64,000 nucleotides of DNA, from the NCBI GenBank assembly GCA_036250195.1, contig JAVHZZ010000004.1, positions 320,626,128 to 320,690,127 of the forward strand, given 5' to 3'. Positions within the stretch are counted from its first letter, which is position 1. Each line of letters starts with the position of its first letter. Origin of the DNA: Mixophyes australis (lineage: Eukaryota > Chordata > Amphibia > Anura > Limnodynastidae). Positions 45,020 to 58,586 of the stretch are shown here, one piece after another. Made by a program: the position numbers and the translations under genes. Below the pieces are notes generated by a model. It was not told the origin of the DNA. It searched no databases and worked only from the letters and a program-made list of their open reading frames with translations.

Positions 45020-45440
45020 GCAATCCGAATATACTAATATGATAAATAAATTATATTTTATTCCAAATAATAGTTGAGTTAAGTTTGTATAACAAACATC
45101 AAGCTTATGATTTATAATTCCCTAATTTCTATCTGAAAATACTTTTGCTGGAAGACACAAATAAATTATGATTTAGAATGCAGAAAAATCTCCCACTTTC
45201 ATCACAGACTGTGCTTCTTATCCACTTTCAATTTAAATGGTCTTTGGTTGTGAATTAAGCCTATTTCAAGGCATAGAAGCATAACATCATTTTTTCATTA
45301 AATAAAATGGCCGCTTATCAAATTGTCAGATGTGTGGAACTAAGTATATTCCAAAACACTTTAGACATTTAGATATTTTAATGGAGTTGGTGTGTTTCAC
45401 ACAGATATACAGCAAGATATTGTTTTATACAAAAAATAAC
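45020..45440 (+). repeat. Dispersed repeat E, copy 2 (empty site)
   Basis: It matches 40720-41370 without the family-D MITE. 'cattaaataaaatggccgct' is uninterrupted here. Confidence 0.9.
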
Positions 45441-45951
45441 TATCTGTAATTTGCTGACGAATGTTTTATTTTAAAGTGCTGCTAACATTCATACAAATAC
45501 AAAGTTTCAGTCGCTAAAAATATTGGTCTGTAAATCTATTGAAGGACACTGTAAGGATCAGGTCCAGATTGGGAATAAAAAGTATCTCTGACATATAAAT
45601 AACACCAGTCTACATTTGTAGGCGCACTTTAAGTCAACCAGTGTTTGCTCAGCCAAATAATGTCACTACATGGTCCATTATTCACTGGGGACAAAGCTGC
45701 CTTCTCTCCCAGGATGTTTGAGAGACTCCCAAACTTCTAGATCTCCTGATTTCCCAGGAGAGCAGTACCCCCTTGCACATCCTGCCCACTTCATTAGTGA
45801 ATTTATGGCATCATACAACAGGGGTGGTGCTATGATAATGCAGTTCACTGTGACATCAAAATCAAGCTTCACCTCCACATAGGGCCAGGTCAATGATGAT
45901 GCGATCTGTGCAGGCACTCTGCACAGGATCTTCCTTCCAGAAGCTCCTGGT
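45441..45951. other. Unassigned, with a degenerate family-D-like MITE
   Basis: 45690-45890 has ctcccagg, gagactccc and cctgcccacttca motifs of family D, but both ends are worn. Nothing else was recognised. Confidence 0.4.
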
Positions 45952-46127
45952 CAGAGGCAGACTGGGCTTAGGGGTAGAGGGGGGCATCTACCCCCTGGAT
46001 CGGTCCCATAGTGGGATACATTGGGCTGGGTCACTGGGCTACCTGCATTTTTTTCCTTTAAAATGTTCCTGTTAGGCTGCTGAATCGGGTCTTGCCTCCC
46101 GGGCTAAAATATGCCAACCCTTCCCTG
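45952..46127. mobile_element. Short hAT MITE, second copy, opposite orientation
   Basis: It starts cagaggcagactgggc and ends ccaacccttccctg. The interior is the reverse complement of 19686-19850 (gggctaaaatatgcc, 'ttcctttaaaatgttcctgt'). Flanking octamers CTCCTGGT (45944-45951) and CTCCCGGT (46128-46135) differ by one base. Confidence 0.75.
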
Positions 46128-46224
46128 CTCCCGGTTGGCGGGATCTGAAATGTTAGCAGGTTTGCTGTTGGGCTCACCATTGTGTCTATCTATTAGTACC
46201 ACAGCTGACCCAGTAAAGTAGTTG

Positions 46225-46835
46225 GTGGCATGATAAGGCTTGATAAAGACTTTTATGGAGAAGCCGAAACACGTTGGGTATTTTATCGTGTCCAGGTAGC
46301 GGGGAGTTGGAGACACAGAAGTTTTTATGAAATCACGGGATCAGTCTACGTTTCTTTATATGCCATTCACATAGATAAGTTTGGTACGAGTCTATTCACT
46401 ATTCATGGTCTCTGTACTGTTGCTATCATTTTTTTTTATCATTTAATTGTCTTGATGTTTTATTAAAGAGGTAATGCACTATATCATGTTCATTACTGTT
46501 TTTTGTGTCCTGGGCGGATTGGAGAAGCTGTATGTTATGAGAACACACACATGAAGATTGAGTTTTTGATTTGAAGGCTTGAAATCAATTGCAATCTTGT
46601 AAGCATATACCCTGGTGGGTTCAAGTGTGATTATCACGGGTAAAGCCCTAATTGTATATCCCTCACGGTGAATAGAAGAAGGATTTATACAGATTAATTT
46701 ATTTCATTTCTGTACATACTACACTATATATTTTTTTGTGTGGTGAGTTCTTTTTCTAGATGAAGCTGTGCAAATTACTCCTCAGAACTGATGATTGTCT
46801 CCTTTATATTAATTTCCTACAATAAGAAAAGGATT
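46225..46835 (+). mobile_element. Penelope-type leader/terminal region (candidate)
   Basis: 'cttgataaagacttttatgg', then 'agccgaaacacgttggg', resembles the leader of Penelope-like elements that carries a hammerhead-type core, here with a degenerate first box (ttgataa). The sequence downstream is T-rich and has no RT. Confidence 0.35.
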
Positions 46836-46837
46836 TA

Positions 46838-47163
46838 CATTATTATTACCATTTATTTATACAGCGCCACTAATTCCGCAGCGGTGTGCAGAGAACTCAC
46901 TTACTCACTGTAAACCCATTTGGGTTTACAGTCTAAATTCCCTAACACAGACAGACACAGACTATTGTCAATTTGATAGCAGCCCATTAACCTGCCAGTA
47001 TGTTTTTTGGAGTGTGGGAGGAAACCGGAGCACTAGGAGGAAACCCACGCAAACACGGGGAGAACATACAAACTCCTCACAGATAAGGTCATGGTCGGGA
47101 ATTGAACGCATGACCCCAGTGCTGTAAGGCAGAAGTGCTAACCACTACGCCACCGTGAGCGCC
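46838..47163 (-). mobile_element. tRNA-headed SINE with L2-type tail
   Basis: The minus strand starts at about 47163. The A box is tggcgtagtggttagc (47137-47152) and the B box lies in ggtcatgcgttcaattccc (about 47096-47117). Next come a central domain with 'tgtttgcgtgggtttcctcc' and a 3' tail of 'gcgctgtataaataaatgg' plus (TAA)n, like the L2 LINE 3' end at 8117-8160. Such tails suggest mobilisation by the L2 machinery. Copies are truncated at 1594-1793. Confidence 0.85.
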
Positions 47164-48362
47164 TGATGTATGTATTTCTACAATTCTTTTTAGTTGGTAG
47201 CATGGGCAAAGTGCTCAGTGGTTGCAACCACAACTATTTTATTAAAAGCATTGAGACGCTGGTTGAGGCTGAGCAGCTTTTTAAAAGCCCAAACCAGCTC
47301 ACTAGTTTACAGGCACAGCAGTCTATATGGACAATGCCCAAATTTTCAGTTTGCAAATCCTGGGCTTAAAGACTGCAAAAATAGCCTCCGATGCTGGGCA
47401 AAAATACTGGAAATCAATAGAATTGCATTTAAACATATCTATCTATATCTGCATCATTTTATTCAGCTAAGAATTAGGCCATATTTACAGTCAGCAGATT
47501 ATATCTACTTATTTGATTTTTACAATATATTTTCGAAAAGTAATTTTTGTTCGAAAAACATAAAATTCTCAATAAGATACTCCCAATTGCTTGACACTTT
47601 CTAATTCATGTGATATCTTTATGTAAATATATCTTTTAATTAAAAAACATAACTACTGGCTTAGCATGAAAAAATAAATGTATTGTCAACATTAAAAACA
47701 AACACAAAATAAACGACTATATAAAAGAGACAGATTATAACCATCTTAATATCTTAATACTGTCTAAAAAATGTAAATCCTTTATTCAGGCAACTTACAA
47801 ATTGGTTCTTTTATAGAGGCAATTCAAGACAAACAATGTCAATGCAACACAAACTCTGTAGAAATAAAATACATTGTCAGAGCTGTAATGAGGGCAGAGT
47901 GACTGGTGCCTCCACCCAGGATGCAAAGGCACAAGGGGAGCATGTCTAGTACGCTGCTACCCGGTGTTCTACATAGAACTATCACTGGTGTCATAATTAT
48001 ACTACATTATTCTTTGGTCTCTTCTCTCTGCCTTTATGTTCGCATATGGTTGGAGATGATGGAAGCTGTGCAGCATTGCTATACCCAATTATATGTGATG
48101 AGCCTTTAAGTCTTCCTACATCTGGTACGCATATATCACAATATTGGTGATTGGAGGATACTTCCCAGAGGATACTACACTGTTTGGCGCCATTGTGTTC
48201 CTTCTACTTGATTTTACAGATTATCTTTTGTTCGGTGTACCATCTGGAAATTTGAAGGAAGGCTGCCACCTCTTATGGAGGAAGTGTTTATGGTGTTTTT
48301 GAACATTTGATATTAACTTACAATTGTGATTTGAGCGCCATTATTTATTACATTTTTTACAT

Positions 48363-48368
<6 letters not shown>
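47164..48368. other. Unassigned sequence
   Basis: No gene was recognised. 47900-48365 has a Penelope-leader-like style ending 'gcgccattatttattacatt', but without proof. Confidence 0.35.

Positions 48369-48403
<35 letters not shown>
48369..48403. repeat. (AT)n microsatellite
   Basis: Pure TA run immediately before repeat E copy 3. Confidence 0.95.
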
Positions 48404-48404
<1 letters not shown>

Positions 48405-48406
<2 letters not shown>

Positions 48407-48530
48407 CCACTGTGATTTTGAAATAAGGATATATTGCTATGATAAAGCACATTTTATAAAAAAAAAAATAACAAACATCAACACTAGGATTTGTGCTTAC
48501 CTAATTTATTTTTGGAGACAGGGCTTTTTA
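48405..48530 (+). repeat. Dispersed repeat E, copy 3 (partial)
   Basis: 'gataaagcacattttataaa' and 'tgcttacctaatttattttt' match 40690-40810. As in copy 1, it follows an (AT)n run. Confidence 0.75.
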
Positions 48531-50139
48531 TAGCATCACCCAATATATGCAAAATATTTACTGGCAGTGATGGCATTGTTCTTGCTGGCAGTAACCATGT
48601 AGGCGATATGCCTGTTTAACAAGTATCTTATTCCCAGAACGCCAAGTCTCACCGCAGACAGTCAAGCTCACTCATACAGCACAAAGAGTATTACATTAAA
48701 TACCATAGTCAGTTAAGCATAAAGGATATTCAATTAACATATATGGATTATAGAAATACAGACAGGTATCAATCTTAATTCATTCTCTTTGGAGCTAGAA
48801 AAGTTAACATTTAAAAAACTGCATATGATGATTAAGGGGTTTTTCCTTTCCCACCACACCACCGTGTTTTTATCACCATCTGCACGATGTGCAGCTGGAG
48901 CAGACTACCCCTGAAAACAGGATGGGATGGGGCAGAGTAATGGCCCCCAACCCTCTACTGTGGGTTTTACCCAACCTCCTAGAGGCTTTGTGGGATCGGA
49001 TAATCAAGATGACCCCCACACTATTGTAGGGTGATCTAGCTCTCCCAATTTATCACAACAGTCCAAGCACTCCCATAGAAAATAATACAACTTTTACATG
49101 GCTTATTTTATTCAGTGATACTGCGCTGCTGTGTCACAGGGCAAATACTTTTGTTGATGCCATATCTTAGTAAACAACAGGTGCTGGGCTAATTGTGATG
49201 ACATTGCATTTTAAAAACTGGAGCAAATACAGTAGCTTTTTGCTGTTATAAAGTAACGTCCACTGGGCTTAAAATTTTGGTTTATCCTGGAGTTCTCCTT
49301 ACAGCAAAAAAAATTCTTAGGGTTAGAATTTCTTTAAAATTAGCAGTTTTTATTTCTCCCTATTAACTGAAAAGGTATTAATCAACTTGGAAAAGTAAAG
49401 AAGCGATAGAGTAATCCAAGTGTTAAATGTGCTGCATTTTTAATACTAAATTTATTTAGGTGCAACTTGTATATGCAAATGACAACAAAATTGAAAATAG
49501 TTGTTAATACCATCTCTGAACTTCAGTTAAAAACACTAGGATTTGTGCAGCGTAAATACATTTTATCTAGTTTTAAACATCATGCAAATTAAAGCATTCA
49601 TTTGCTCACTATGCAAACCTTATAGATCATTTAAGTACACTGTGTACTCAGACAAAACTTTATTTTGTGCTTCTATTGTGTTTTTTGGAATGTTGGCATA
49701 ATAACAAATATGTTCCTAAAACTCCCAGCAGGTATCCCAAATCCAGTTAAAAACACTACAAAACAATGTCTGTAAGATGATATGAGATGTAATACAAATT
49801 AAAGATGTAAATAGAGAAGAAATTACTTTACTTACTTTAAAACTCCAGCAGAGAGTTTGTAACTGATTGATGAGTACCTCCAAGCAAGAGATTATGAATT
49901 ATGCAAGCTAAGGAATAGGAATTGTATCATTATTTAAGCAAATCATTAAATAATTCTGCCTTCTGTGGCTATTATATATTTAACATGCTTAGACCACAAT
50001 AGTCATTTCTGATCATTTAAAACTTCTATTATAGTGTATTAAATAGTTGCCTTATTTTTGATTGTTAATGAGGTTCCATTTCAATCACCATATATACTTC
50101 ATACAGACCACTCGGGTGGAGTATGAATTTTCTATAATG
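48531..50139. other. Unassigned AT-rich sequence
   Basis: Nothing recognisable. Confidence 0.4.
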
Positions 50140-50705
50140 ATAATAACGACAGTACAAATTGCAACCAAAAAAGACCTTTTAAGATAAAGCCAATATAGAT
50201 AATATGTAGACTTACTAGAACACATGTCCAGCATAAATGAGATCAATTCCGACTGCAGAAAATGCTGGCTAGTGGGATTCACGTCGCTGACTATTGTGTC
50301 ACTGATATTTCAGTTTTTAAAGCGGCAATGCAAGGACCCGCTGTATATATTATGTACAACCCGTAATCCTAACTCTAATCCTAATCCTAACCCAAACCCT
50401 AACCCTAACCCTAATGTTAGCCCTATCCTTAACCCTAATCCTAACCCTAATCCCTCGATTAGATTACAGAGTCGGCGAGTCCTTGGATTACCACTTTAAA
50501 ACCAGAAATCTCACTGTCACATTTGTCAGTGATGTGAATCCCACTGGCCGGCATTTTCTGCAGCTGGAATTGATGTCATCTGTGCCGGAAATGTTCTGTG
50601 TGTGTGTTCTGGTAAGTCTGTACATTGACCATGTCGGCTTTATGGTAATAGGTATTTTTTTGTTTACATAGATAGTGTCAGTATTAGCATCGCTGTTATA
50701 ACGAC
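50140..50705. mobile_element. Inverted-repeat element C with telomere-like core
   Basis: The left arm (about 50140-50342: gacttactagaacacat, ctgcagaaaatgctggc, gtgggattcacgtcgctgac, ttttaaagcggcaatgcaaggac) recurs inverted at about 50480-50705. Between them is a CCCTAA-type array (50365-50456). Non-coding. The arm next to the core matches element A at 85-712. Confidence 0.85.
50365..50456 (-). repeat. Degenerate CCCTAA (telomere-like) array
   Basis: Repeats of aaccct and aatcct within element C. Confidence 0.9.
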
Positions 50706-51609
50706 TACCACCGAGACCACTCACTCCCACTCCTCAGCCACATCATTACCCATTAAAAGTGTATTTTAAAATATCCAGTGTGAACAGGCTTCCACATTGG
50801 GTACTTTAAACCCAGTGACATTAGGCAATCCTAGTGATAGGGTGATCAAATAAAATAAATCTCTAACTACAAGACATGGCAAATTCCAGAATAAAACATT
50901 AAAATACACAACTGCATGTGCATAGGATATAAGATGCACCATTGATGCAGTAGTAATGTTGATATATACTTGGAGAAAAGTTGTGAGAGAAAGAATAAGG
51001 ACCAGTGTTTCACACAAAGTAAAGTTACATAGGTAGCAAATAGACTTGAATATGTGATGTGCGGAACCAGAGAATGAAAAAGGCAGACTCATGAATACAG
51101 TGTTAGATTGCAAAGATTCTTTATCACATATACATTCTCACATAATACTTATCAGGCTCTCAGCAGATGAAAGGTGCTCTGCAGTTATTTCCTGATCTAG
51201 CAAAGGTGATACCTCAATCACGGCTCACCTAGATTATAATGTGAAAGCATTGAGGTAATCAGACTCAGAAAGGTCTCAGAGAATTTTAAGGGTAGCACAT
51301 CCACAAACCAGTGGCTGGTAAACAGAGCAGGTCCCTGAGATTAGTGAGGTCACAGTACAAATCACAGAGGGGCAAATAAGAAAAATATGTCTAAGAATGA
51401 AGCTACTAAACATGGGGAACATAAAAAATAGTATGTAACGCTGCATTACCAAAGCATTACTAAAATAACCACTGTTTATATTTCCTCCTTTTAAAATCCA
51501 TGTATTTCTACTAGTAGTACTTTATTCTTCCCACCCTCTTCTTGCTTTTACCTCTTTCTCCACACGACTTGGCATAATGACCTTCACCAGGTGCATCACT
51601 TTAGCATCA
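50706..51609. other. Unassigned sequence
   Basis: Nothing recognisable. Confidence 0.4.
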
Positions 51610-52420
51610 GTACAGAACTCTTTATAACATGGGGATTTCCCACGGCTTAAGTTCAGGGCAATGGGAAATCCCCATGTTATAGATAGGACAGATAATTTGC
51701 AGCAGCAGCTATTAGGAGCTGGTTGTGCAGTGTATGAGGGTTTGTTTTCTTGCCAAGCCCAGAATCCATGGATATATTACAGACAAAGAACCTGGATGTA
51801 GGTGAACAATAAGGAGGATACATGACAGCTGTGTAGGGGACTTTTATTACAATTAAAGTAATTGTGAGTGTGTGTTTTATTTACATTTTTCATTTGTGCA
51901 CTAGAGGGCCCAGCAGGCTCATGGTGCCAGGGCATGTGGGCAGTTGTGGTTTTCCAAGTGCCAGCATGCCCTGGCAGCCATGAGTATGCTGCTGCTTTCA
52001 GTACTACAAGCACCAGCATGCCCAAACAATTACATGCAGCCTGGGCATGCTGGGGCCTGTAGTGCACTAGGGACAAAACACATTTTTACAATGAAAAAAA
52101 TTATTATTACCCCACATCCACTGCCCAGAGATGTGGGAAGATCCCTAATGCTATCAGCATGGGGTTAGGTAAACCTAGGGCGGGAGGACACATTTTCTTT
52201 TGCGGACCTGATCTCCCTAGGGAAATAAGCCCCTTGCTTACCAGCCTAAGTCTGATTGGTATTATAGCAGGGGGACCCCACGCTGTGGGTTTCCCTGCTA
52301 TAGTGCCGCCAGCCGTGGCTGGCAAAGCCTGGTGCTGGTAATAGAAAAAATGACGGGACCTCAGACTTTTTCCCCCTCAATTTTGCTACTACCAGCCTAG
52401 GCTGACAGCTGTTTGAGGGA
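51610..52420. mobile_element. Unclassified GC-richer repeat block with hairpins
   Basis: It includes a 20-plus-base stem at 51621-51683 (tataacatggggatttccca and inverse), repeated 'ccagcatgcc' and 'gggcatgctgg' motifs (51900-52070), and 'agcagggggaccccacgctg'. The composition contrasts with its AT-rich flanks and suggests a non-coding mobile element. Its ends could not be defined. Confidence 0.45.
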
Positions 52421-52653
52421 GGGGCACAGCGTTTTTTTTTAACATTTATTTATTTAATATTTGTCTGCCTTACGTGCCACTGCCTTAGTGGCCACTGCCA
52501 CTGACTTAAGTGTATCATTGCAACCAGTCAACAAGGCAGATAAAGAGGTGTGTCTGTGCAATTTGCATAGTATTCTGAGTCAAGAAACCTGTGTAAATTA
52601 TGGTTAACAATTTACACTTACGATTTAAGAGAAAATTGTATCCTACTCTACAT

Positions 52654-52938
52654 CATACGTGCCTAATCTCCCAGAATGTCCGGGAGTCTCTAGAATTCCT
52701 GGTAAGTCTCCTGGATTCCCGGGATAGCAGGCAATTCTCCTGCATCCTTCCCCCGATGGGCCTCAATGACACAATTCACTACAAATCGCATAATTTTTAC
52801 CCCGCCCCCAAGCCAAAATGTCGATTTTGTCATGTGGTGGGGCCAAAATGACGCAATTTGCCCACCCCCTTCCACCCTCCCACCACCCCCCTCCTTCTGG
52901 ATCTTCCGGAGGGTTAGAATACAAAGTTGGCACGTACA
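52654..52938. mobile_element. MITE family D, copy 4, with 8-bp target duplication
   Basis: It starts catacgtgcctaatctccca and ends agttggcacgtaca. Flanking octamers CTCTACAT (52646-52653) and CTGTACAT (52939-52946) differ at one base. The interior has 'accccgcccccaagccaaaa' and 'ggggccaaaatgacgcaatt'. Confidence 0.8.
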
Positions 52939-52949
52939 CTGTACATCAG

Positions 52950-54500
<1,551 letters not shown>

Positions 54501-56412
54501 TATATTCATCAATTGGTGATCAATATTTAGTGATCAATTTTGTAAAGTCAAATTTGTTTCCAATGCAGAAGCTATAGTGGGTGATCTATTTACATATTCT
54601 TCAGTGCATTTTGGACTACAGAACTATGGCTGCCAGTTGTATAGCTTAGTTAATAATAGAGACACGCTGTAAAATAGAAGTCAATTCACCTGAAACTGGT
54701 GTTCTGGCAAAACTTTATTTAGGAACTTACCTCAACCAAATGAACAAACCATGAGTTCCACTATTTATTTCTTCATTACTCAACACCATTCTCTTTATCT
54801 ATTTTCAAGACACAGGCAGGTTTATGTGTCTGTCCGTGTGTTTGTGGGTGTGTCAGTCTGTATGTTCCATCTATGTAACTATCCTAAAGGTCAGGCACAA
54901 GCAACAATAAGTAAGTTGTAAGTAGTATAAACTAGAAAAACAATTCACAGTAAAGTGGTATATCCTGACATGAATTTTGTTTTGGGGTGAGACACTCCCC
55001 AAAATACATATGGCAGCATATAAGGATATTTCTAGTTCTCTAGGGATAGAATTCTGATCGCTAACACATTTGCAATGTTCTATGTATCTATCTGTCTGTG
55101 TGTCCCATGTGTATGTATGTCATGGGGGAGGTTGAGGACACTTGGCCTTAGATTTAGATGTCTTTTAACACTATTTAGCAAAATACAAAGACACATTAAG
55201 TGTTGTCACTAAATATGTATTTTTATGATAAGTGGATCCTGAGACACTGTGTTAAAAGCATCTAAATTTAGGGCTTAAACTAATTTACATAAACACAAAA
55301 TATTCTGCGCTTAAACCTAAATAATGAGATGATTAGGTGAATTAAAGAAAGGGTTATATTTATCAATAGAACAATGTAACATGCATTATCAACATGAGCA
55401 CATGTATATTAAAAACATTGATCTTGATATGGCATGTAAACGAATGACATACAATGTAAAAGCAATAGAAAATCCGTAGTACAATAGTTGGTGTACAATG
55501 CACTGATTCCAGCATAAGGTGGATTGCTCAAAGTGGAGATTCAACTAATGATAGTCTCATGTCACTGTGTCAATCAATAAGTGTATAACAGAGCACTGTA
55601 CCCTCTTATTTGCACATTGTAGCACTCAAAATACTGATAAAAGTTTAGAGTGGGTTGTAGCTTACAAGCCATTAACCCTCTCTCCACCACGTACATAGGT
55701 CTATGAATAACTACTTTCAAGAAGCCACAGATGTAAGAGATCCATCATATATGGGTCTTCTTTCTGAGGCCAACTTAAAGCAGTGAGGAGGAACTTTGTT
55801 CACCATCAAGAATTAAGGAGAAGACCTTCCTTCCACAAGATTTACTGGTAGTACTGAAAAATGGTTCCCCTTCTTGTCATCCTATAACTCACTGAATTAA
55901 AAAAATTGACATCCATGTCACTCATGTGGTATGAAAGATCCTGGTGTCTGGTGACATAGAAAAACACAGGCTTAACTTAAGTTCACGAAGAGAAAAAATA
56001 TGCAATAGTGTATATTTATCCAAAAAATAACTTAGTTCACCCTCGGAAGAGGGAAGATGATGTTTTGGCTGTGTGATCTCTTCTTGTGCCCATCATTCAA
56101 CATTGCTGCCTATTTTCACTATCAAATAGAGACAGATCCTACCCCCTTGTGATAGTGATAAGCAGGACAGGTGGAGGTGACCTAGATACCTCACCTACTT
56201 TAGTGTCCCTTCTAAGGCACTGCCCGTCACTCCCGCTTTCTATCTTATGTGTAGTGGGGGCTGGAGTGTCATCTTCTGTTTCTCTGTAAGTGTTGCGCTA
56301 GCCTTTAAGATCATAGCACAGTGGCACACTCCCAGCCCATCACCCACGTGAGAAGATGTAGTCTGCAACTTCGTTATTGACCTTTACTGTTTCACTTTGC
56401 TGTTTATTTACT
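54501..56412. other. Unassigned sequence
   Basis: No gene was recognised. Confidence 0.4.
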
Positions 56413-56955
56413 AATTATACTAACGGTCTACAATTTGTTGCTACACTCTAAATTCTTTTTTCTCTATCCTACCATTGGGGGACACTGCGAGACATTGGGG
56501 TATAGTAGGTGGGACTAGGAGTTAGGGACTTAGCATACATGTTTGATCCCCAGACTCCTCCCCTACTATTCTTGTACAGACTTCAGTTTCAGTTAAGTGC
56601 CTAGGAAGATCGGTCAATTGGTTATAGGCTCCTGCCTATACTTTTATTAGCTTTAGGTTTCCTGTTTTTAATTTTTTTCCCTTCATAAGTTCAGCACAGG
56701 GATTGAGGAGTGAATAGCCTGACAGCTTCCTTCACTTTGGTCTCTGTTGAGGAGGGAGCAGCAGAAAAGCTCACTCACCCCTTGCACCAAATGCAGGTAG
56801 TCTCTCATCCCCTAGAAATGAGCAAATAAGGGACATTCATTTTCATTGCCAGATAGACAGGAATTGGCAGACGTGCTACCAGCTATATTAGGTCGGGCAG
56901 GAGTGAAGAATTATACTAACGGTCTACAACTTGTTGCTACACTCTAAATACTTTT
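56413..56955 (+). repeat. 47-bp direct repeats flanking a 449-bp segment
   Basis: 'aattatactaacggtctaca' through 'ttgctacactctaaat' occurs at 56413-56459 and 56909-56955 with a few differences. The enclosed segment (gggggacactgcgagacatt and onward) has no recognisable coding content. Confidence 0.8.
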
Positions 56956-58201
56956 ATTAACAGTGCATCCATAATTTTACACTAACACATCACTACAGTA
57001 TAGGAACAGCCTTAGAAACATATTATGTGATAATATCCTTAAAAGGCAAGCAGGCGCCCAAATTCATTTTTAAATATGTTTTAGAAAACTAAATGCACTT
57101 GATTTGCCATCAATTTCATTATAATCCACTGCATAAGTTAAATTAAATGTCCACATGGGAAAGCTTGCAGTTATTGATTGCACCTCTCAGTGGTCATCAA
57201 TTGCAATAGTGACCATGATTAAAAAAGCTTTATACATTGAAGCAGAGTTCATTATACTAAAATGACATACATTCATCAATATTTGCAATGACATTTTGAC
57301 CTTCCTACTGAAATTCATGATTAAGTTAAGATAAGTTTAATTTCCCATAAGTAACTTATTACTAAATTGTAACTTTAAATGTTTATATTAAACTACGATT
57401 TACCTATGTGACCTATTGCTAATACTTTTATTATTATAAGACCATTTAAAAAAAATCCTCCAGATTCTAACACTTTTTTGTAGTGTTAGTGTAATTAATA
57501 GTCATTGAAAAGAACAATCTTCTTTACTGATTGCATAGAATTACATAGAATTATCTTGTGTTTTGCAGATTATTGGGAGATACTTTTAGAAATGTCACAT
57601 GAGGTATGTTATAGTAATCTTTCAGTAAGCTTCTTTTCTGAATTCACCATCATTGTCGCATTGCCTACGGTATATCTTGTTACAGAAAACACACCCCAAT
57701 AATCAGTTTGTGCCACTTTAAATTACCGTCTTCAGTTTGGTAAAAAATAAAAGAAAGAAACAATCTCAACAGGGGACACAATGGCAATAATAGACAATAA
57801 ATGACTTTTAACACTGCAAAAATAGAATCTGACAAGGGATAATCACCAAGGGGCTCATCTGTGGGTGTTCTTTAAAACATGTACTGTAAATGTCTCCCTA
57901 CTCTATGTACTGTACATTTAGTGTCTGAGCAGCTCACATTAATGACTGATTACCTATTGGACTATGCAGTTCAGTCCTTAAACTGAAGGAACTTTATACT
58001 GTTGACCGGACAGATGTGGAGGTGTACCCTTCATGTGTAAGTGGTTGGAGAACTGCAAATGGCATAGTCAACATTTTAAAATAGTTTCCAGGGACACTTT
58101 CCTGGTGAGTTGATTGTGAGATACTGGCATGGCAGCTCTTGGAGCACTACAATAACCAGCAGGTTGTATTTATTAGATTGTATCATAATATACTTTAAAT
58201 A
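56956..58201. other. Unassigned AT-rich sequence
   Basis: Nothing recognisable. Confidence 0.4.
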
Positions 58202-58209
58202 CATATACC

Positions 58210-58578
58210 CAGGGCCGGTGCTAGGGTCCATGGTGCCCTAGGCAAAATCGGCGCCCTCCTCCCTCCTCCCCCCTCACCCCGTCTTTTCTTACCTTGTCTC
58301 ACCACCGCCGCCTCTCTGCTCCGTCTCCTCCCCTCCACTCACTGACACTAGTAAGTGGAGGGGAGGAGACGGAGCAGAGAGGCGGCGGTGGTGAGCAATA
58401 GCCTCTTCCCCCCCTCCCCATGCATCTGAATGCTGTGCGGCGGCCGTGACAGGTATGGTCAGCAGTCGCCGCACAGTTTTAAAATTAATTTCCAGTTCTG
58501 TGGCGCCCTCCAGGCGCCCTCCAGAGCCCGGCGCCCTAGGCAAGTGCCTAACCTTGCCTAATGGGAGCGCCGGGCCTG
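58210..58578. mobile_element. hAT MITE with 8-bp target duplication and central palindrome
   Basis: It starts cagggccggtgctaggg and ends gcgccgggcctg. The octamer CATATACC flanks both sides (58202-58209 and 58579-58586). The centre is a roughly 100-base palindrome (caccaccgccgcctctctgc and inverse) at 58295-58395. No coding capacity. Confidence 0.95.
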
Positions 58579-58586
58579 CATATACC

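Noticed and set aside
47090..47163. A tRNA gene on the minus strand
   Set aside because: A and B boxes are present, but the remainder continues into a SINE body and tail. No intact cloverleaf acceptor stem was seen.
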